DNA from: an uncultured Bacteroidales bacterium
GTDB lineage: Bacteria > Bacteroidota > Bacteroidia > Bacteroidales > Bacteroidaceae
Assembly: GCA_937914945.1 (NCBI GenBank)
Contig: CALGJF010000047.1
Span: 1 to 54,523 of the forward strand
DNA length: 54,523 nt
Reading direction: 5' to 3'
Shown piece by piece: positions 42,014 through 50,454 of this stretch. A model generated the notes under the pieces. It saw only the letters and a program-made list of their open reading frames with translations. It did not search any database and was not told the DNA's origin. How positions within the stretch are numbered: position 1 is the stretch's first letter; each line of letters opens with the position of its first letter. The translations under genes were made by a program, and so were the position numbers.

Positions 42014-43059
42014 TGTCATACAGAACAATACATGTAACGGCATCGCGCAGTTACGATATATACATAGGCGATAACATCCTCCCGCAGATAGGGGAGTTCA
42101 TAGCGCCGCTGGTGGGGAAATGCCGCGTGGCACTTCTCACCGATAGCAATGTGGATTCTCTATATGGCAACAGCATCATGGGCTATCTGCAAGCCGCAGG
42201 CTACGATGTGTGCAAATATGTCATTCCCGCCGGCGAGGCATCCAAGTGTGCCGACAATCTGTTGTCGTTTCTCAGTTTCATGGCAACAGAGCAGCTAACC
42301 CGCAGCGACGCGGTGATTGCTTTTGGTGGCGGTGTTGTGGGCGACCTTGGCGGTCTTTCGGCATCGCTCTATTTGCGCGGAGTCAAGTACATACAGGTAC
42401 CCACCACATTGTTGGCTGCGGTCGATAGCTCTGTTGGTGGCAAAACGGCTATAGATATCCCCGCTGGTAAAAATCTTGTGGGTAGCTTCTATCAGCCCTC
42501 GTTGGTCTGTTGCGACACCACGCTCATGGATACCTTGCCTGCAAATATATATCGTGATGGTTGCGCCGAGGTTATAAAATATGGTGTGATACTCGACAAG
42601 GAGCTATATACCACCTTGCACAATGTCCCGTTTGAGCGTGGCAGCGTGGTAACCCGTTGCGTCGAGATTAAGCGCGATGTAGTGGAGCAGGATGAATTCG
42701 ACAACGGCTTGCGCGGCTTGCTCAATTTTGGGCACACATTCGGCCATGCGATAGAGAAACTGAGCAATTTCGCCGTGTCGCACGGCGAGGCTGTTGCCAA
42801 GGGTATGGTTATAGCCGCAAAGATAGCCCCTCTGTGTGGTTTATGCGATATAACCGAGGAGTTGTCGCAGCTGTTGCTCAAGTATGGTTTCGATATATCG
42901 TGCAACTACTCGGCCGATGATATGTATGCATCAATCCTCTCCGACAAGAAACGTCGTGGTGGTAATATCTCCATTGTGTTGCCCCGCTCGGCAGGGCAGT
43001 GTATTTTGCACACCATTGCGGTAGAGGAACTCAAAGAACTGTTGAACAAGGTAATATAA
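42013..43059 (+). CDS. aroB: 3-dehydroquinate synthase
   Basis: A 348-residue enzyme that cyclises DAHP to 3-dehydroquinate with NAD and a metal. FGGGVVGDLGG is the NAD loop, KYIQVPTTLLAAVDSSVGGK is the phosphate/active-site signature, and GHTFGHAIE and SHGEAVAKGM carry the metal-binding histidines. The frame is open for 55 codons upstream inside tyrA, but ATG 42013 starts the conserved domain and couples to the tyrA stop. aroA follows after 6 bases. Confidence 0.95.
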   Translation: MSYRTIHVTASRSYDIYIGDNILPQIGEFIAPLVGKCRVALLTDSNVDSLYGNSIMGYLQAAGYDVCKYVIPAGEASKCADNLLSFLSFMATEQLTRSDAVIAFGGGVVGDLGGLSASLYLRGVKYIQVPTTLLAAVDSSVGGKTAIDIPAGKNLVGSFYQPSLVCCDTTLMDTLPANIYRDGCAEVIKYGVILDKELYTTLHNVPFERGSVVTRCVEIKRDVVEQDEFDNGLRGLLNFGHTFGHAIEKLSNFAVSHGEAVAKGMVIAAKIAPLCGLCDITEELSQLLLKYGFDISCNYSADDMYASILSDKKRRGGNISIVLPRSAGQCILHTIAVEELKELLNKVI

Positions 43060-43065
43060 AAAGTT

Positions 43066-44328
43066 ATGGATAGACGAGTTAACGGCACATTGGATGGTGC
43101 GGTGCAGTTGCCCCCCTCAAAGTCGCAAGCCCATCGCCTGCTCATTTGTGCTGCGTTGGGTACCTCTCCCTGTACCCTTGTGTGCAGCAGCGTTAACGAT
43201 GATATCCTTGCCACCATGCGCTCCCTCAATGCTCTTGGTGCCCATATTGAATATAGCAACGGTGTTTTTTCCGTCAATCCTGTGAATGTGCACAAAGGCT
43301 GTACGCTGGATTGTGGCGAGAGTGGTTCCACCCTGCGCTTCTTAATGTCGGTGGCTGCTGCCCTTGGTGCCGATGCAACCTTCGTGGGCGGTGGCAAGCT
43401 GCCCACGCGCCCCATGGGCGACCTATGCCACGTGCTTGCTGCTCATGGAATATCCTTCCGCAAGCACACCCCCGAGTTGGAACTCCCTGTAACCTGCACG
43501 GGCGCATTGCAGGGCGGTAAATTCTCCCTGCCCGGCAACATATCGTCGCAGTATCTCACAGGCCTGCTGTTTGCCCTGCCTCTGCTCTCTTGCGATAGCG
43601 AGGTTGAAATAACGGGCGGCCTCACAAGTGCCTCGTATATCGAAATGACCCTCGATGCGCTGCGCGTTGCGGGCATCGTTGTCGATAGGCGTGGCGATAA
43701 CTACTATGTAAAAGGAAATCAAACATACAGCCTGCCAAGCAATCTTGTGGTCGAGGGCGATTGGTCATCGGCAGCCTTTTGGGTGGTGGCAGGCGTGGTG
43801 GGCAAGCATCCCGTTGTGGTGCGCGGCGTATCGCCTCAATCGTTGCAAGGCGACAGGCGCATAATAGACCATTTGCGCCTTATGGGTGCATTCATAGATA
43901 TAACCCCCGAAGGCATTGTGGCAATGCCCTCGCAACTCTTTGGCACGGAACTCGATTGCACCGATACCCCCGACCTCGTGCCCATCCTCTCTGTGGCAGC
44001 GGCAGCAGCCCACGGCACCACACAGTTTACCAATGTCGGGCGTTTGCGCTTCAAGGAGTGCGACCGCTTGGCGGCAATGAAGGATGTGCTTGCCGCCGCA
44101 GGTATATCCTCGGTGGTGGGCGACGATACATTTACCGTTATTGGCGGCCATCCTGTGGCACAATCTCCCATAGATAGTTGTGGCGACCACCGCATAGCAA
44201 TGTCGGCGGCAATCCTCTCCACAATATCAGAGGGAGTAACAACCATCATCGGTGCCGAGAGTGTGGCAAAGTCGTACCCCTCTTTTTTTGAGGATTTTGC
44301 AGCCCTTGGCGGTAACATCATTGAATAA
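43066..44328 (+). CDS. aroA: 3-phosphoshikimate 1-carboxyvinyltransferase (EPSP synthase)
   Basis: A 420-residue enzyme that makes EPSP from shikimate 3-phosphate and PEP. PPSKSQAHRLLICAALG is the N-terminal substrate loop, LDCGESGSTLRFLM is the PEP/glyphosate-site segment, RLRFKECDRLAAM and SCGDHRIAMSAAI are the C-terminal signatures. The glyphosate-site segment has GESGSTLR, in which Gly-Ser follows the Ser where class I E. coli has GNAGTAMR. This indicates a divergent class whose glyphosate behaviour cannot be predicted here. pheA follows after 21 bases. Confidence 0.95.
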   Translation: MDRRVNGTLDGAVQLPPSKSQAHRLLICAALGTSPCTLVCSSVNDDILATMRSLNALGAHIEYSNGVFSVNPVNVHKGCTLDCGESGSTLRFLMSVAAALGADATFVGGGKLPTRPMGDLCHVLAAHGISFRKHTPELELPVTCTGALQGGKFSLPGNISSQYLTGLLFALPLLSCDSEVEITGGLTSASYIEMTLDALRVAGIVVDRRGDNYYVKGNQTYSLPSNLVVEGDWSSAAFWVVAGVVGKHPVVVRGVSPQSLQGDRRIIDHLRLMGAFIDITPEGIVAMPSQLFGTELDCTDTPDLVPILSVAAAAAHGTTQFTNVGRLRFKECDRLAAMKDVLAAAGISSVVGDDTFTVIGGHPVAQSPIDSCGDHRIAMSAAILSTISEGVTTIIGAESVAKSYPSFFEDFAALGGNIIE

Positions 44329-44349
44329 TAAATAAAAAACTTTACGAAT

Positions 44350-45492
44350 ATGGATTTAGAAGAACTACGCAAACAGATTGACGAGATTGATACCCAAATG
44401 TGCGACCTCTTTGCAAAACGCATGCAGGTGGTGAGCGAGGTTGGGCGTTACAAAAAAGAGAATAACCTGCCCGTATATCACCCCTCGCGCGCACGCACCG
44501 TGTTGCACAACGTATCGCGCCGCCTCGGCCCCGAGTTCGAGGGCTATGGCCGCACCCTCTATCGCACAATCTTCGACCTGAGCGAGTCCTACGAAACACG
44601 CATGCTTGCACAAGGCTCGGAATTTTACGACAAGATAAAATCCATAACCTCGCTTCCTCCCCAGCCATTCCCCAAGCGTGCATCGGTTGCCTGTGCGGGT
44701 TGCGAGGGTTCATACGCCCACTTGGCATCGGAACGCCTGTTCGACCTCCCCGACATCATGTATATGAATGGCTTTGAGGGGGTTTTCAAGGCTGTCTCAA
44801 GCGGCTTGTGCGAGTATGGTGTTTTGCCCATTGAAAACTCGCTTGCAGGTTCGGTAAATGCCATCTACGACCTCCTGTCCGCATATAACGTAGGTATCGT
44901 GCGCGGTGTGCGTTTGAAGGTCGATCATGCCTTGCTCAGCCTTCCGGGTGCAAAATTGTCCGATATTCGCGAGATTTATTCACACCAGCAGGCTATAAGC
45001 CAATGCTCGGAATTCCTCTCCACTCTCAAAAATGTACGCGTGATTGCAATGGAGAACACAGCCGAGGCTGCCCGCATGGTGGCGCAGAGCGGCGACCGCA
45101 CCAAGGCCTCGCTCTCATCGCGCCTTTGTGCCGAACTATACCAGATGCAGGTGCTTAAATCCTCGGCACAGAACCGCGACAACAACTACACCCGCTTCAT
45201 CTGCATAGCCAAGGAGCCCAAAATCTATTCGGGTGCTGACCGCACAAGTGTCATGATAAACATACCCAACCGCCCCGGAACACTCTTCCGCATACTGTCG
45301 CGCTTCAATGCCACAGGTGTAAACCTTGTAAAGCTCGAGAGTCGTATGATTCCCGAGCGTGAATTCGAATATCGTTTCTATTTCGACATCGAGGCATCGG
45401 TGTATAGCACCGAATTCCTCTCGCTCATGTGCGAATTACACGATTGCGGCGAGCAGTTCAAATACTTTGGAACCTATGCCGAAATAATTTAG
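44350..45492 (+). CDS. pheA: Bifunctional chorismate mutase/prephenate dehydratase
   Basis: A 380-residue fusion for phenylalanine synthesis. Residues 1-85 are an AroQ-fold chorismate mutase (LRKQIDEIDTQMCDLFAKRM, with VGRYKKENNLPVYHPSR). Residues about 100-285 are prephenate dehydratase (GCEGSYAHLASERLF, LPIENSLAGSVNAIYDLL, NYTRFICIA with the TRF motif). Residues about 295-375 are an ACT domain for feedback by Phe. The usual ACT binding motif ESRP reads ESRM here. The order CM-PDT-ACT is the common P-protein order. Confidence 0.94.
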   Translation: MDLEELRKQIDEIDTQMCDLFAKRMQVVSEVGRYKKENNLPVYHPSRARTVLHNVSRRLGPEFEGYGRTLYRTIFDLSESYETRMLAQGSEFYDKIKSITSLPPQPFPKRASVACAGCEGSYAHLASERLFDLPDIMYMNGFEGVFKAVSSGLCEYGVLPIENSLAGSVNAIYDLLSAYNVGIVRGVRLKVDHALLSLPGAKLSDIREIYSHQQAISQCSEFLSTLKNVRVIAMENTAEAARMVAQSGDRTKASLSSRLCAELYQMQVLKSSAQNRDNNYTRFICIAKEPKIYSGADRTSVMINIPNRPGTLFRILSRFNATGVNLVKLESRMIPEREFEYRFYFDIEASVYSTEFLSLMCELHDCGEQFKYFGTYAEII

Positions 45493-45527
45493 GTAATTAT
45501 ATAGAATTCTACACAAATAATAAAGAT

Positions 45528-45633
45528 TTGTCATTCTGAACGGAGTGAAGAATCTCAAATGGCGTTAATAAGAGATTTTTTCGGGCAAGCCCTCAACAAC
45601 ACGTCTCCTCCCATATGGTCGTCGAAATGACAA
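45528..45633. repeat. 106-bp intergenic element with imperfect terminal inverted repeats, copy C
   Basis: The left end TTGTCATTCTGA (45528-45539) and the right end TCGAAATGACAA (45622-45633) are inverted relatives, matching in 10 of 12 positions. The left end continues into AACGGAGTGAAGAATCTCAA, shared with copies A and B in the exporter operon. It lies between pheA and aroQ, the only gap in the aromatic operon. Confidence 0.65.
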
Positions 45634-45678
45634 TCATGCGTAAATTTCTATATAACCACCATAATTTAATTTCTGCCT

Positions 45679-46104
45679 ATGAAAATACTTGTAATAAACG
45701 GCCCCAACCTCAATCTGCTCGGTTTGCGCGAGCCCGCCCTCTATGGCGCGCGTAACTTTTCGGCATTGCAGGATTTCATTCGCTCCTCGGCAGCAGCGAT
45801 AGGGGTTGAAGTGGAACTGTTTCAATCCAATCACGAGGGTGCTATAGTCGATAAGATACAAGCAGCCTATGGCCTCTTTGATGCCATACTCATAAACCCC
45901 GCGGCATACACCCACACCAGCGTAGCCATTTTGGATGCCTTGAAGGCTGTGGCCTTGCCCACAGTTGAGGTACACCTCACCGATATATCCACTCGCGAGG
46001 ATTTCCGCCGTTTCTCCTTCGTCTCGCTCTATGCACAAAAGACCATTTGCGGCAAGGGGTTCGATGGCTACAAAGAGGGGCTTGAGTATCTTAAATCGCT
46101 GTAA
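45679..46104 (+). CDS. aroQ: 3-dehydroquinate dehydratase, type II
   Basis: A 141-residue enzyme that dehydrates 3-dehydroquinate. INGPNLNLLGLREPALYG carries the active-site Arg/Tyr loop, FFQSNHEG-like LFQSNHEGAIVDKIQ and INPAAYTHTS (catalytic His) and VEVHLTDI are conserved. Length is normal. It completes the operon set aroF-tyrA-aroB-aroA-pheA-aroQ, separated by the repeat element, and ends at a strong terminator. aroE, aroK and aroC are not in this window. Confidence 0.95.
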   Translation: MKILVINGPNLNLLGLREPALYGARNFSALQDFIRSSAAAIGVEVELFQSNHEGAIVDKIQAAYGLFDAILINPAAYTHTSVAILDALKAVALPTVEVHLTDISTREDFRRFSFVSLYAQKTICGKGFDGYKEGLEYLKSL

Positions 46105-46120
46105 AGCACACCAATCATAT

Positions 46121-46163
46121 AATCACAAAAGAGTACCTTTTTTGCGGGTACTCTTTTGTGATT
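46121..46163. terminator. Intrinsic terminator after aroQ
   Basis: Perfect 17-bp stem with arms AATCACAAAAGAGTACC (46121-46137) and 46147-46163, and a 9-base loop; an AT tract follows. Confidence 0.85.
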
Positions 46164-46184
46164 TATTATTTTAAGTTATCTTCG
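46155..46184 (+). promoter_or_regulatory. Candidate promoter for nnr
   Basis: TTTG at 46155-46158, 18-base spacer, TATCTTCG at 46177-46184 (one mismatch to TAnnTTTG). The -33 lies inside the terminator stem of the upstream operon. Confidence 0.35.
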
Positions 46185-46201
46185 CACAAATCCCATTCAA
46201 C

Positions 46202-47725
46202 ATGAAAATCTTCCCCACAGCAGCCATTAAACGCATAGATGCCTATACAATAGAACACGAGCCCGTTTCATCGCTCCTGCTCATGGAGCGTGCGGCGGCA
46301 GCCCTTGCCCGCGCCACCCTCGGCAAGTACAAGAACAGCCGTTTTGCGGTTTTCGCAGGGCCGGGGAATAACGGCGGCGATGCTCTTGCCGTGGCACGCA
46401 TGCTTGCCGTGGCAGGCTGCGAGGCTGCGGTGTGGCTCATCTTCCCCACCGATAAATTGTCGCCCGACTGCGCCTCTAATTTGCAATCCTTGCAGGCAAT
46501 GGCAGCCGGTGGTCTTTTCCCGCTTGCACTGCACAGAGTAACCGATAGTTTTACCCCGCTATCGTTGCCTGCCGACACAGTTATTATAGACGGCCTCTTC
46601 GGCAGCGGGCTCACCCGCCCGGTAGAGGGGCTCTATGCAGCGGTCATAGATTACATAAACGGCCTGCCCAACGAGGTGGTGGCAATAGATATCCCGTCGG
46701 GGCTTATGGGCGAGGATAACTCCTCCAACGGCACCGCCATAGTAAAAGCCACGGTTACATATACCCTGCAATTCCCCAAGCTGTCGATGCTTTTTGCCGA
46801 GAATGCTCCTTATGTGGGCGATTTTCAAGTGCTTGATATATCGTTGAGCAAAGAGGCCATGGATAACGAGCCCACCCCGTATGGTATGATTATGCCTGCT
46901 GCCATGTCGTCGCTCCTTTCCAAGCGTGCGAAGCATGCTCATAAAGGCAATTTCGGGCGCGCCCTTCTCATTGCGGGCAGCGAGGGCATGGCGGGCGCCT
47001 CCGTTCTTGCGGCAAGGGGCGCACTGCGTTCGGGTGTGGGGCTGCTCACTGTGTGTGTGCCCCGCTGCAATAACGAGATTGTTCAGCGCAGTGTACCCGA
47101 GGCCATGACCATTCCTTGCGCCTCAGAAACCCACATATCCACCCTTCCGGCAACCGATAAATATTCGGCAGTGGCAGTGGGCCCCGGCCTGGGGCAAGCT
47201 CCTGCTACCGAGCAGGCATTGCTTGCGCTTATCGACACATGCACGGCACCGATGGTAGTGGATGCCGATGCGCTCAATATCCTTGCACGCCACAAGGAGT
47301 ACCTTGCCCGTTTACCGCAGGGCAGCATCCTCACCCCGCACATAGGCGAGTTTACCCGCCTTGCAGGCTCTTGCGGCAATTCATACACACGTTTGCAACG
47401 CGCCATGGCCATGGCACGCGAGAATAATATATGTATAGTTCTAAAAGGGGCTTATAGTGCGGTAGTAACTCCGCAGGGCGATGTCAGTTTTAATACCACG
47501 GGCAATGCAGGCATGGCAACAGGCGGTAGTGGCGACACCCTAACGGGTATTTTGCTCGCTCTCCTTGCACAGGGGCTTCCCGCATCCTCAGCCGCCCGCC
47601 TTGGTGTGTATATCCACGGCCTTGCCGGCGATATTGCCGCAGAAAAGATAGGTGAAACGGCTCTTATAGCAAGCGATATTATAGATGCTCTGCCCGCAGC
47701 ATGGCGTGGGGTATCTGCAGGGTAG
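46202..47725 (+). CDS. nnr: Bifunctional NAD(P)H-hydrate epimerase/dehydratase
   Basis: A 507-residue metabolite-repair enzyme. The N-terminal YjeF domain (about 1-215, FAGPGNNGGDALAVARMLA) interconverts the R and S hydrates of NAD(P)H; the C-terminal ribokinase-like domain (about 230-500) restores NAD(P)H with ADP. ILTPHIGEFTRLAG and NAGMATGGSGDTLTGIL are the nucleotide-site signatures of the second domain. Length is typical of the fusion. It is a single gene, convergent with the LRR kinase gene 24 bases away. Confidence 0.94.
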   Translation: MKIFPTAAIKRIDAYTIEHEPVSSLLLMERAAAALARATLGKYKNSRFAVFAGPGNNGGDALAVARMLAVAGCEAAVWLIFPTDKLSPDCASNLQSLQAMAAGGLFPLALHRVTDSFTPLSLPADTVIIDGLFGSGLTRPVEGLYAAVIDYINGLPNEVVAIDIPSGLMGEDNSSNGTAIVKATVTYTLQFPKLSMLFAENAPYVGDFQVLDISLSKEAMDNEPTPYGMIMPAAMSSLLSKRAKHAHKGNFGRALLIAGSEGMAGASVLAARGALRSGVGLLTVCVPRCNNEIVQRSVPEAMTIPCASETHISTLPATDKYSAVAVGPGLGQAPATEQALLALIDTCTAPMVVDADALNILARHKEYLARLPQGSILTPHIGEFTRLAGSCGNSYTRLQRAMAMARENNICIVLKGAYSAVVTPQGDVSFNTTGNAGMATGGSGDTLTGILLALLAQGLPASSAARLGVYIHGLAGDIAAEKIGETALIASDIIDALPAAWRGVSAG

Positions 47726-47749
47726 GGGCGAATTTGGCTTACAGCCCAT

Positions 47750-49645
47750 TTACATATCCATCTCCACAATCTTTGCAAAATTGTTCCAGCCAAGTGTGTT
47801 TTCATACGTACTCTTTGCACCGCGCGGAACATACAGCACACACTCCTTGCCAATATTTTCGAAACAGCCGCTGCCTGTGGCAGTGAGCCTGTCGGCAGGT
47901 ATGCGCGAAACCACCTTTTGCAAATTGCTGCAATCCTTGAAAGCATACGCAGCAAGTTCCCTCACTCCGTTGCCTATGGTTACAGTTTGCAGGCTTTTGC
48001 TGTTAGTGAAAGCCTCTGCCCCTATGAATGTTACGCTGTCGGGGATAACAACCTCCTGCAGGCCGCACACACCAAAAGCCTTTTCTTCTATGCGGGTGAG
48101 CCCTTGCGGCAGTTTCACACTCTGCATATTGGTGCAATAGAAGAAACAGTAAGGCCCTATGCCGGTAATGCCATCGGGTATGTGAATGGTGCTGAATCTG
48201 CCGGTGTAGAATGCTCCATCTCCCAGTGTAGTTATGTGATCGGGTATTACAAAGCTGTCCTCGGGCCACAAAGCGAAGGCATATGGGCCTATGGCGGTTA
48301 CATCGTGGGGTATAACGGTGTTCTTGCAGGTGGCAACAATGGTGTTTGTTGCGGTCTCTATTATGGCGTTGCAGCCATAGCGGCTGTCGTATGTGGGGTT
48401 CGCTTCATCTACTGTAAAGCCATCAATTGAGGCGTGCCCTATGTAGTTCCACCCATCTATCTCCTTTACCGTTTTGGGAATGTATATTGTGCCTGTAATG
48501 CGGCAGGTGCCAAACGCATTCTCTTTTATGGTTTCCAGTCCCTCTGGCAGTATTACACTTGTAGTTTCGGGGTTGTCAAATGCATACATCCCAATAGCAG
48601 TAACGCGGAATGTACGCCCGCGGTAGGTAACCTTGGGTGGAATCACTATGGTTCCGTCGTTGTATTCGCATTCGTACTCCTCGTGATAATTGCCTTTGTA
48701 AGTAACCTCTACCGTGCGTGCATCAAAATCTGTTATCTGGTAGTGTATGCCGTTTACCTCAAATTTATATGCAATTTCCCCTGTTTCCCACGCTATGTAG
48801 TTGTCTATCGCGCGGTAAAGCTCAAATGCACCAAATGCAATGGCTATGGTGGCAGCAGTTGCAATGAGCATAGTAATTGCGCGTTTGCTTCTGCCTGATT
48901 GCAGAATATCAATAATCTCCTCCACGCTTTGGTAGCGTTTCTCCTTTTGTTGTTGCAGGCAACGCTTTTTTATTTTATCGGCAAATGAGGGGAGTTTCCC
49001 CTTCTGTTGGTCCTCTATAAATTGCAATATGCTGCCTATGGCATATATATCGGTGCGTGCATCTATCTCCTTAATATCGCCAAGTGTGGTTTCGGGAGCT
49101 CTGAATTTTGCAGTGTATCCCGGGGTGTTGTCGTTGTAATTGCTCAGGCAGAACCCCAAATCGATAAGTTTAAGTTCGTTGCTTGTTTGCTGTATGATTA
49201 TGTTGCTTGGGGTTATGTCCATGTGTACGACATTCTCACGGTGCAGGGCTTTCAGGGCCTCGCACAGCTGCAACAGAAATTTGCGCAGATTCTCTTGCTT
49301 CAAGAAATAACTCGGCTCCCTTGCCACTTTTTCGTTCAGCGTGTAGCCTGTGATATACTCCATGAGGATACAGAGCCCATGCGCATCCTCCCTTAAATCC
49401 ATGTATTTTACCACATACGGGTTTTGTATGTTGCGGCCGGTGTGAAACTCCTTTATAAAGGCATCGCGGTAGCGCTTGTCGTGTTGCAGTTCGGGGCGCA
49501 GCTGTTTCATAAAATAGAAACGCCCCTCTATGCATATCTTATATGCAATGGATGTTGAGCCACTGTCGTCGAGCAGCTCAATATCGCTAACATTGTCTAT
49601 ATATAAAAAATCGGAATTTGTAGAATTATCCACGTTCACAGCCAT
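47750..49645 (-). CDS. Membrane Ser/Thr kinase with extracytoplasmic BspA-type LRR_5 domain
   Basis: A 631-residue receptor-like kinase. The cytoplasmic kinase (about 15-250) has the VAIK-type Lys47 (FYFMKQL), Glu66 in helix C, the catalytic loop HMDITPSN (His141, Asp143, Asn148), DLG (Asp162), APE (183-185) and Asp199. The Arg of HRD is Met142, so it is non-RD; the glycine loop is poor (DDSGSTSIAYK). One membrane helix follows at about 255-276. Outside lie BspA-type LRR_5 repeats (about 325-615), with the N-cap VIPPKVTYRGRTFRVTAIG, the insert YDSRYGCNAIIETATNT (419-435) and the end cap LYVPRGAKSTYENTLGW. The topology is kinase in, LRR out. Its ATG overlaps the stop of the upstream regulator-like gene (TAATG). 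Confidence 0.9.
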   Translation of the reverse strand: MAVNVDNSTNSDFLYIDNVSDIELLDDSGSTSIAYKICIEGRFYFMKQLRPELQHDKRYRDAFIKEFHTGRNIQNPYVVKYMDLREDAHGLCILMEYITGYTLNEKVAREPSYFLKQENLRKFLLQLCEALKALHRENVVHMDITPSNIIIQQTSNELKLIDLGFCLSNYNDNTPGYTAKFRAPETTLGDIKEIDARTDIYAIGSILQFIEDQQKGKLPSFADKIKKRCLQQQKEKRYQSVEEIIDILQSGRSKRAITMLIATAATIAIAFGAFELYRAIDNYIAWETGEIAYKFEVNGIHYQITDFDARTVEVTYKGNYHEEYECEYNDGTIVIPPKVTYRGRTFRVTAIGMYAFDNPETTSVILPEGLETIKENAFGTCRITGTIYIPKTVKEIDGWNYIGHASIDGFTVDEANPTYDSRYGCNAIIETATNTIVATCKNTVIPHDVTAIGPYAFALWPEDSFVIPDHITTLGDGAFYTGRFSTIHIPDGITGIGPYCFFYCTNMQSVKLPQGLTRIEEKAFGVCGLQEVVIPDSVTFIGAEAFTNSKSLQTVTIGNGVRELAAYAFKDCSNLQKVVSRIPADRLTATGSGCFENIGKECVLYVPRGAKSTYENTLGWNNFAKIVEMDM

Positions 49646-50223
49646 TATAGAAGTTGGAATTTTACACCACCTTTTTTACCACAGATATAGTTTACCGGCT
49701 CCCCATTGTTGTGAATGAGGTTCGATAGCAACAACGGAGAATTTTCAATTATTCGTTCACAAATGAAGGTATCATCCTTGCACAGCTTGCTGTTAATGCT
49801 CTCCACCACCTTGAACATGCATAGCCCTATGTATTGTATCGTTAAACAACGGCCGGGGTTCCACATGAGCCTCAATCTGTCCCCTTTTAGCAACGACCTT
49901 GTTTGCAGGCTGTTGTTGTGCAGAAAGGCGCTCTCGCACTCCGCATCCGTGCAGTGCAGTTTGCAGAATGTCTCAAAATCGGGGTAGCCCACATATTGTG
50001 CAAATATGTTCAGCGTGTTTATTCGTGGCCTTTGCTCCTCCTTTTCCACCAAGTATCCCCAGAATCGTTTGATGGTTGTGGGCGATATCATCTGCTTGGT
50101 GTTTTCGAATATGTTTGTTGCAAGAGCATCAAAATCTCGCGGAGTGCGCACCTTGTAGCCAATGATGTTTTCTATGCACTCTTTCAGATATTCAGTGAAT
50201 GTTTCTGTAGTGGTATCGTTCAT
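49645..50223 (-). CDS. Uncharacterised HTH-like protein coupled to the LRR kinase
   Basis: A 192-residue cytoplasmic protein that I recognise only as a recurrent unnamed Bacteroidetes type. The N-terminal half (about 1-90) has a winged-helix-like pattern: KVRTPRDFDALATNIFENT, ISPTTIKRFWGYL, then PRINTLNIFAQYVGYPDFET. The C-terminal half (about 108-192) looks like a small beta domain: GDRLRLMWNPGRCLTIQYIG, KVVESINSKLCKDDTF and GGVKFQLL. There is no signal peptide or membrane segment. It probably binds DNA or the kinase, and could be a phosphorylation target. It overlaps the kinase start by one base and is divergent from the giant LRR gene. Confidence 0.75.
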   Translation of the reverse strand: MNDTTTETFTEYLKECIENIIGYKVRTPRDFDALATNIFENTKQMISPTTIKRFWGYLVEKEEQRPRINTLNIFAQYVGYPDFETFCKLHCTDAECESAFLHNNSLQTRSLLKGDRLRLMWNPGRCLTIQYIGLCMFKVVESINSKLCKDDTFICERIIENSPLLLSNLIHNNGEPVNYICGKKGGVKFQLL

Positions 50224-50454
50224 TTACTTGTGCTGTGTCTTTGTTTTGCATGCGAAGATAGCAAATTAAATTATAAAAATTTCACTATATCTGTTTGCAA
50301 GGGTTAAAAGGACCAAAATGGACCAAATGTATTTAACTGTAAATCCTTTAATTTGCACAAAATTTGCTTAAAGTAAATATAATGGTATGGGTGCCATGAA
50401 ACATTTGCCCCGCATATAATTAAGAATCATTAAATAATATCTAAAATAATAATT
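50224..50454. other. Divergent intergenic region of the LRR kinase/LRR surface protein locus
   Basis: 231 AT-rich bases upstream of both the regulator-kinase operon (minus) and the giant LRR gene (plus). Imperfect -7 candidates occur on both strands (for example TATCTTCG on the minus strand near 50260-50267), but no clean TTTG-N19-TAnnTTTG promoter. The leader just before 50455 is very rich in A and T (AAATAATATCTAAAATAATA), typical of Bacteroidetes translation starts without a Shine-Dalgarno sequence. Confidence 0.4.
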
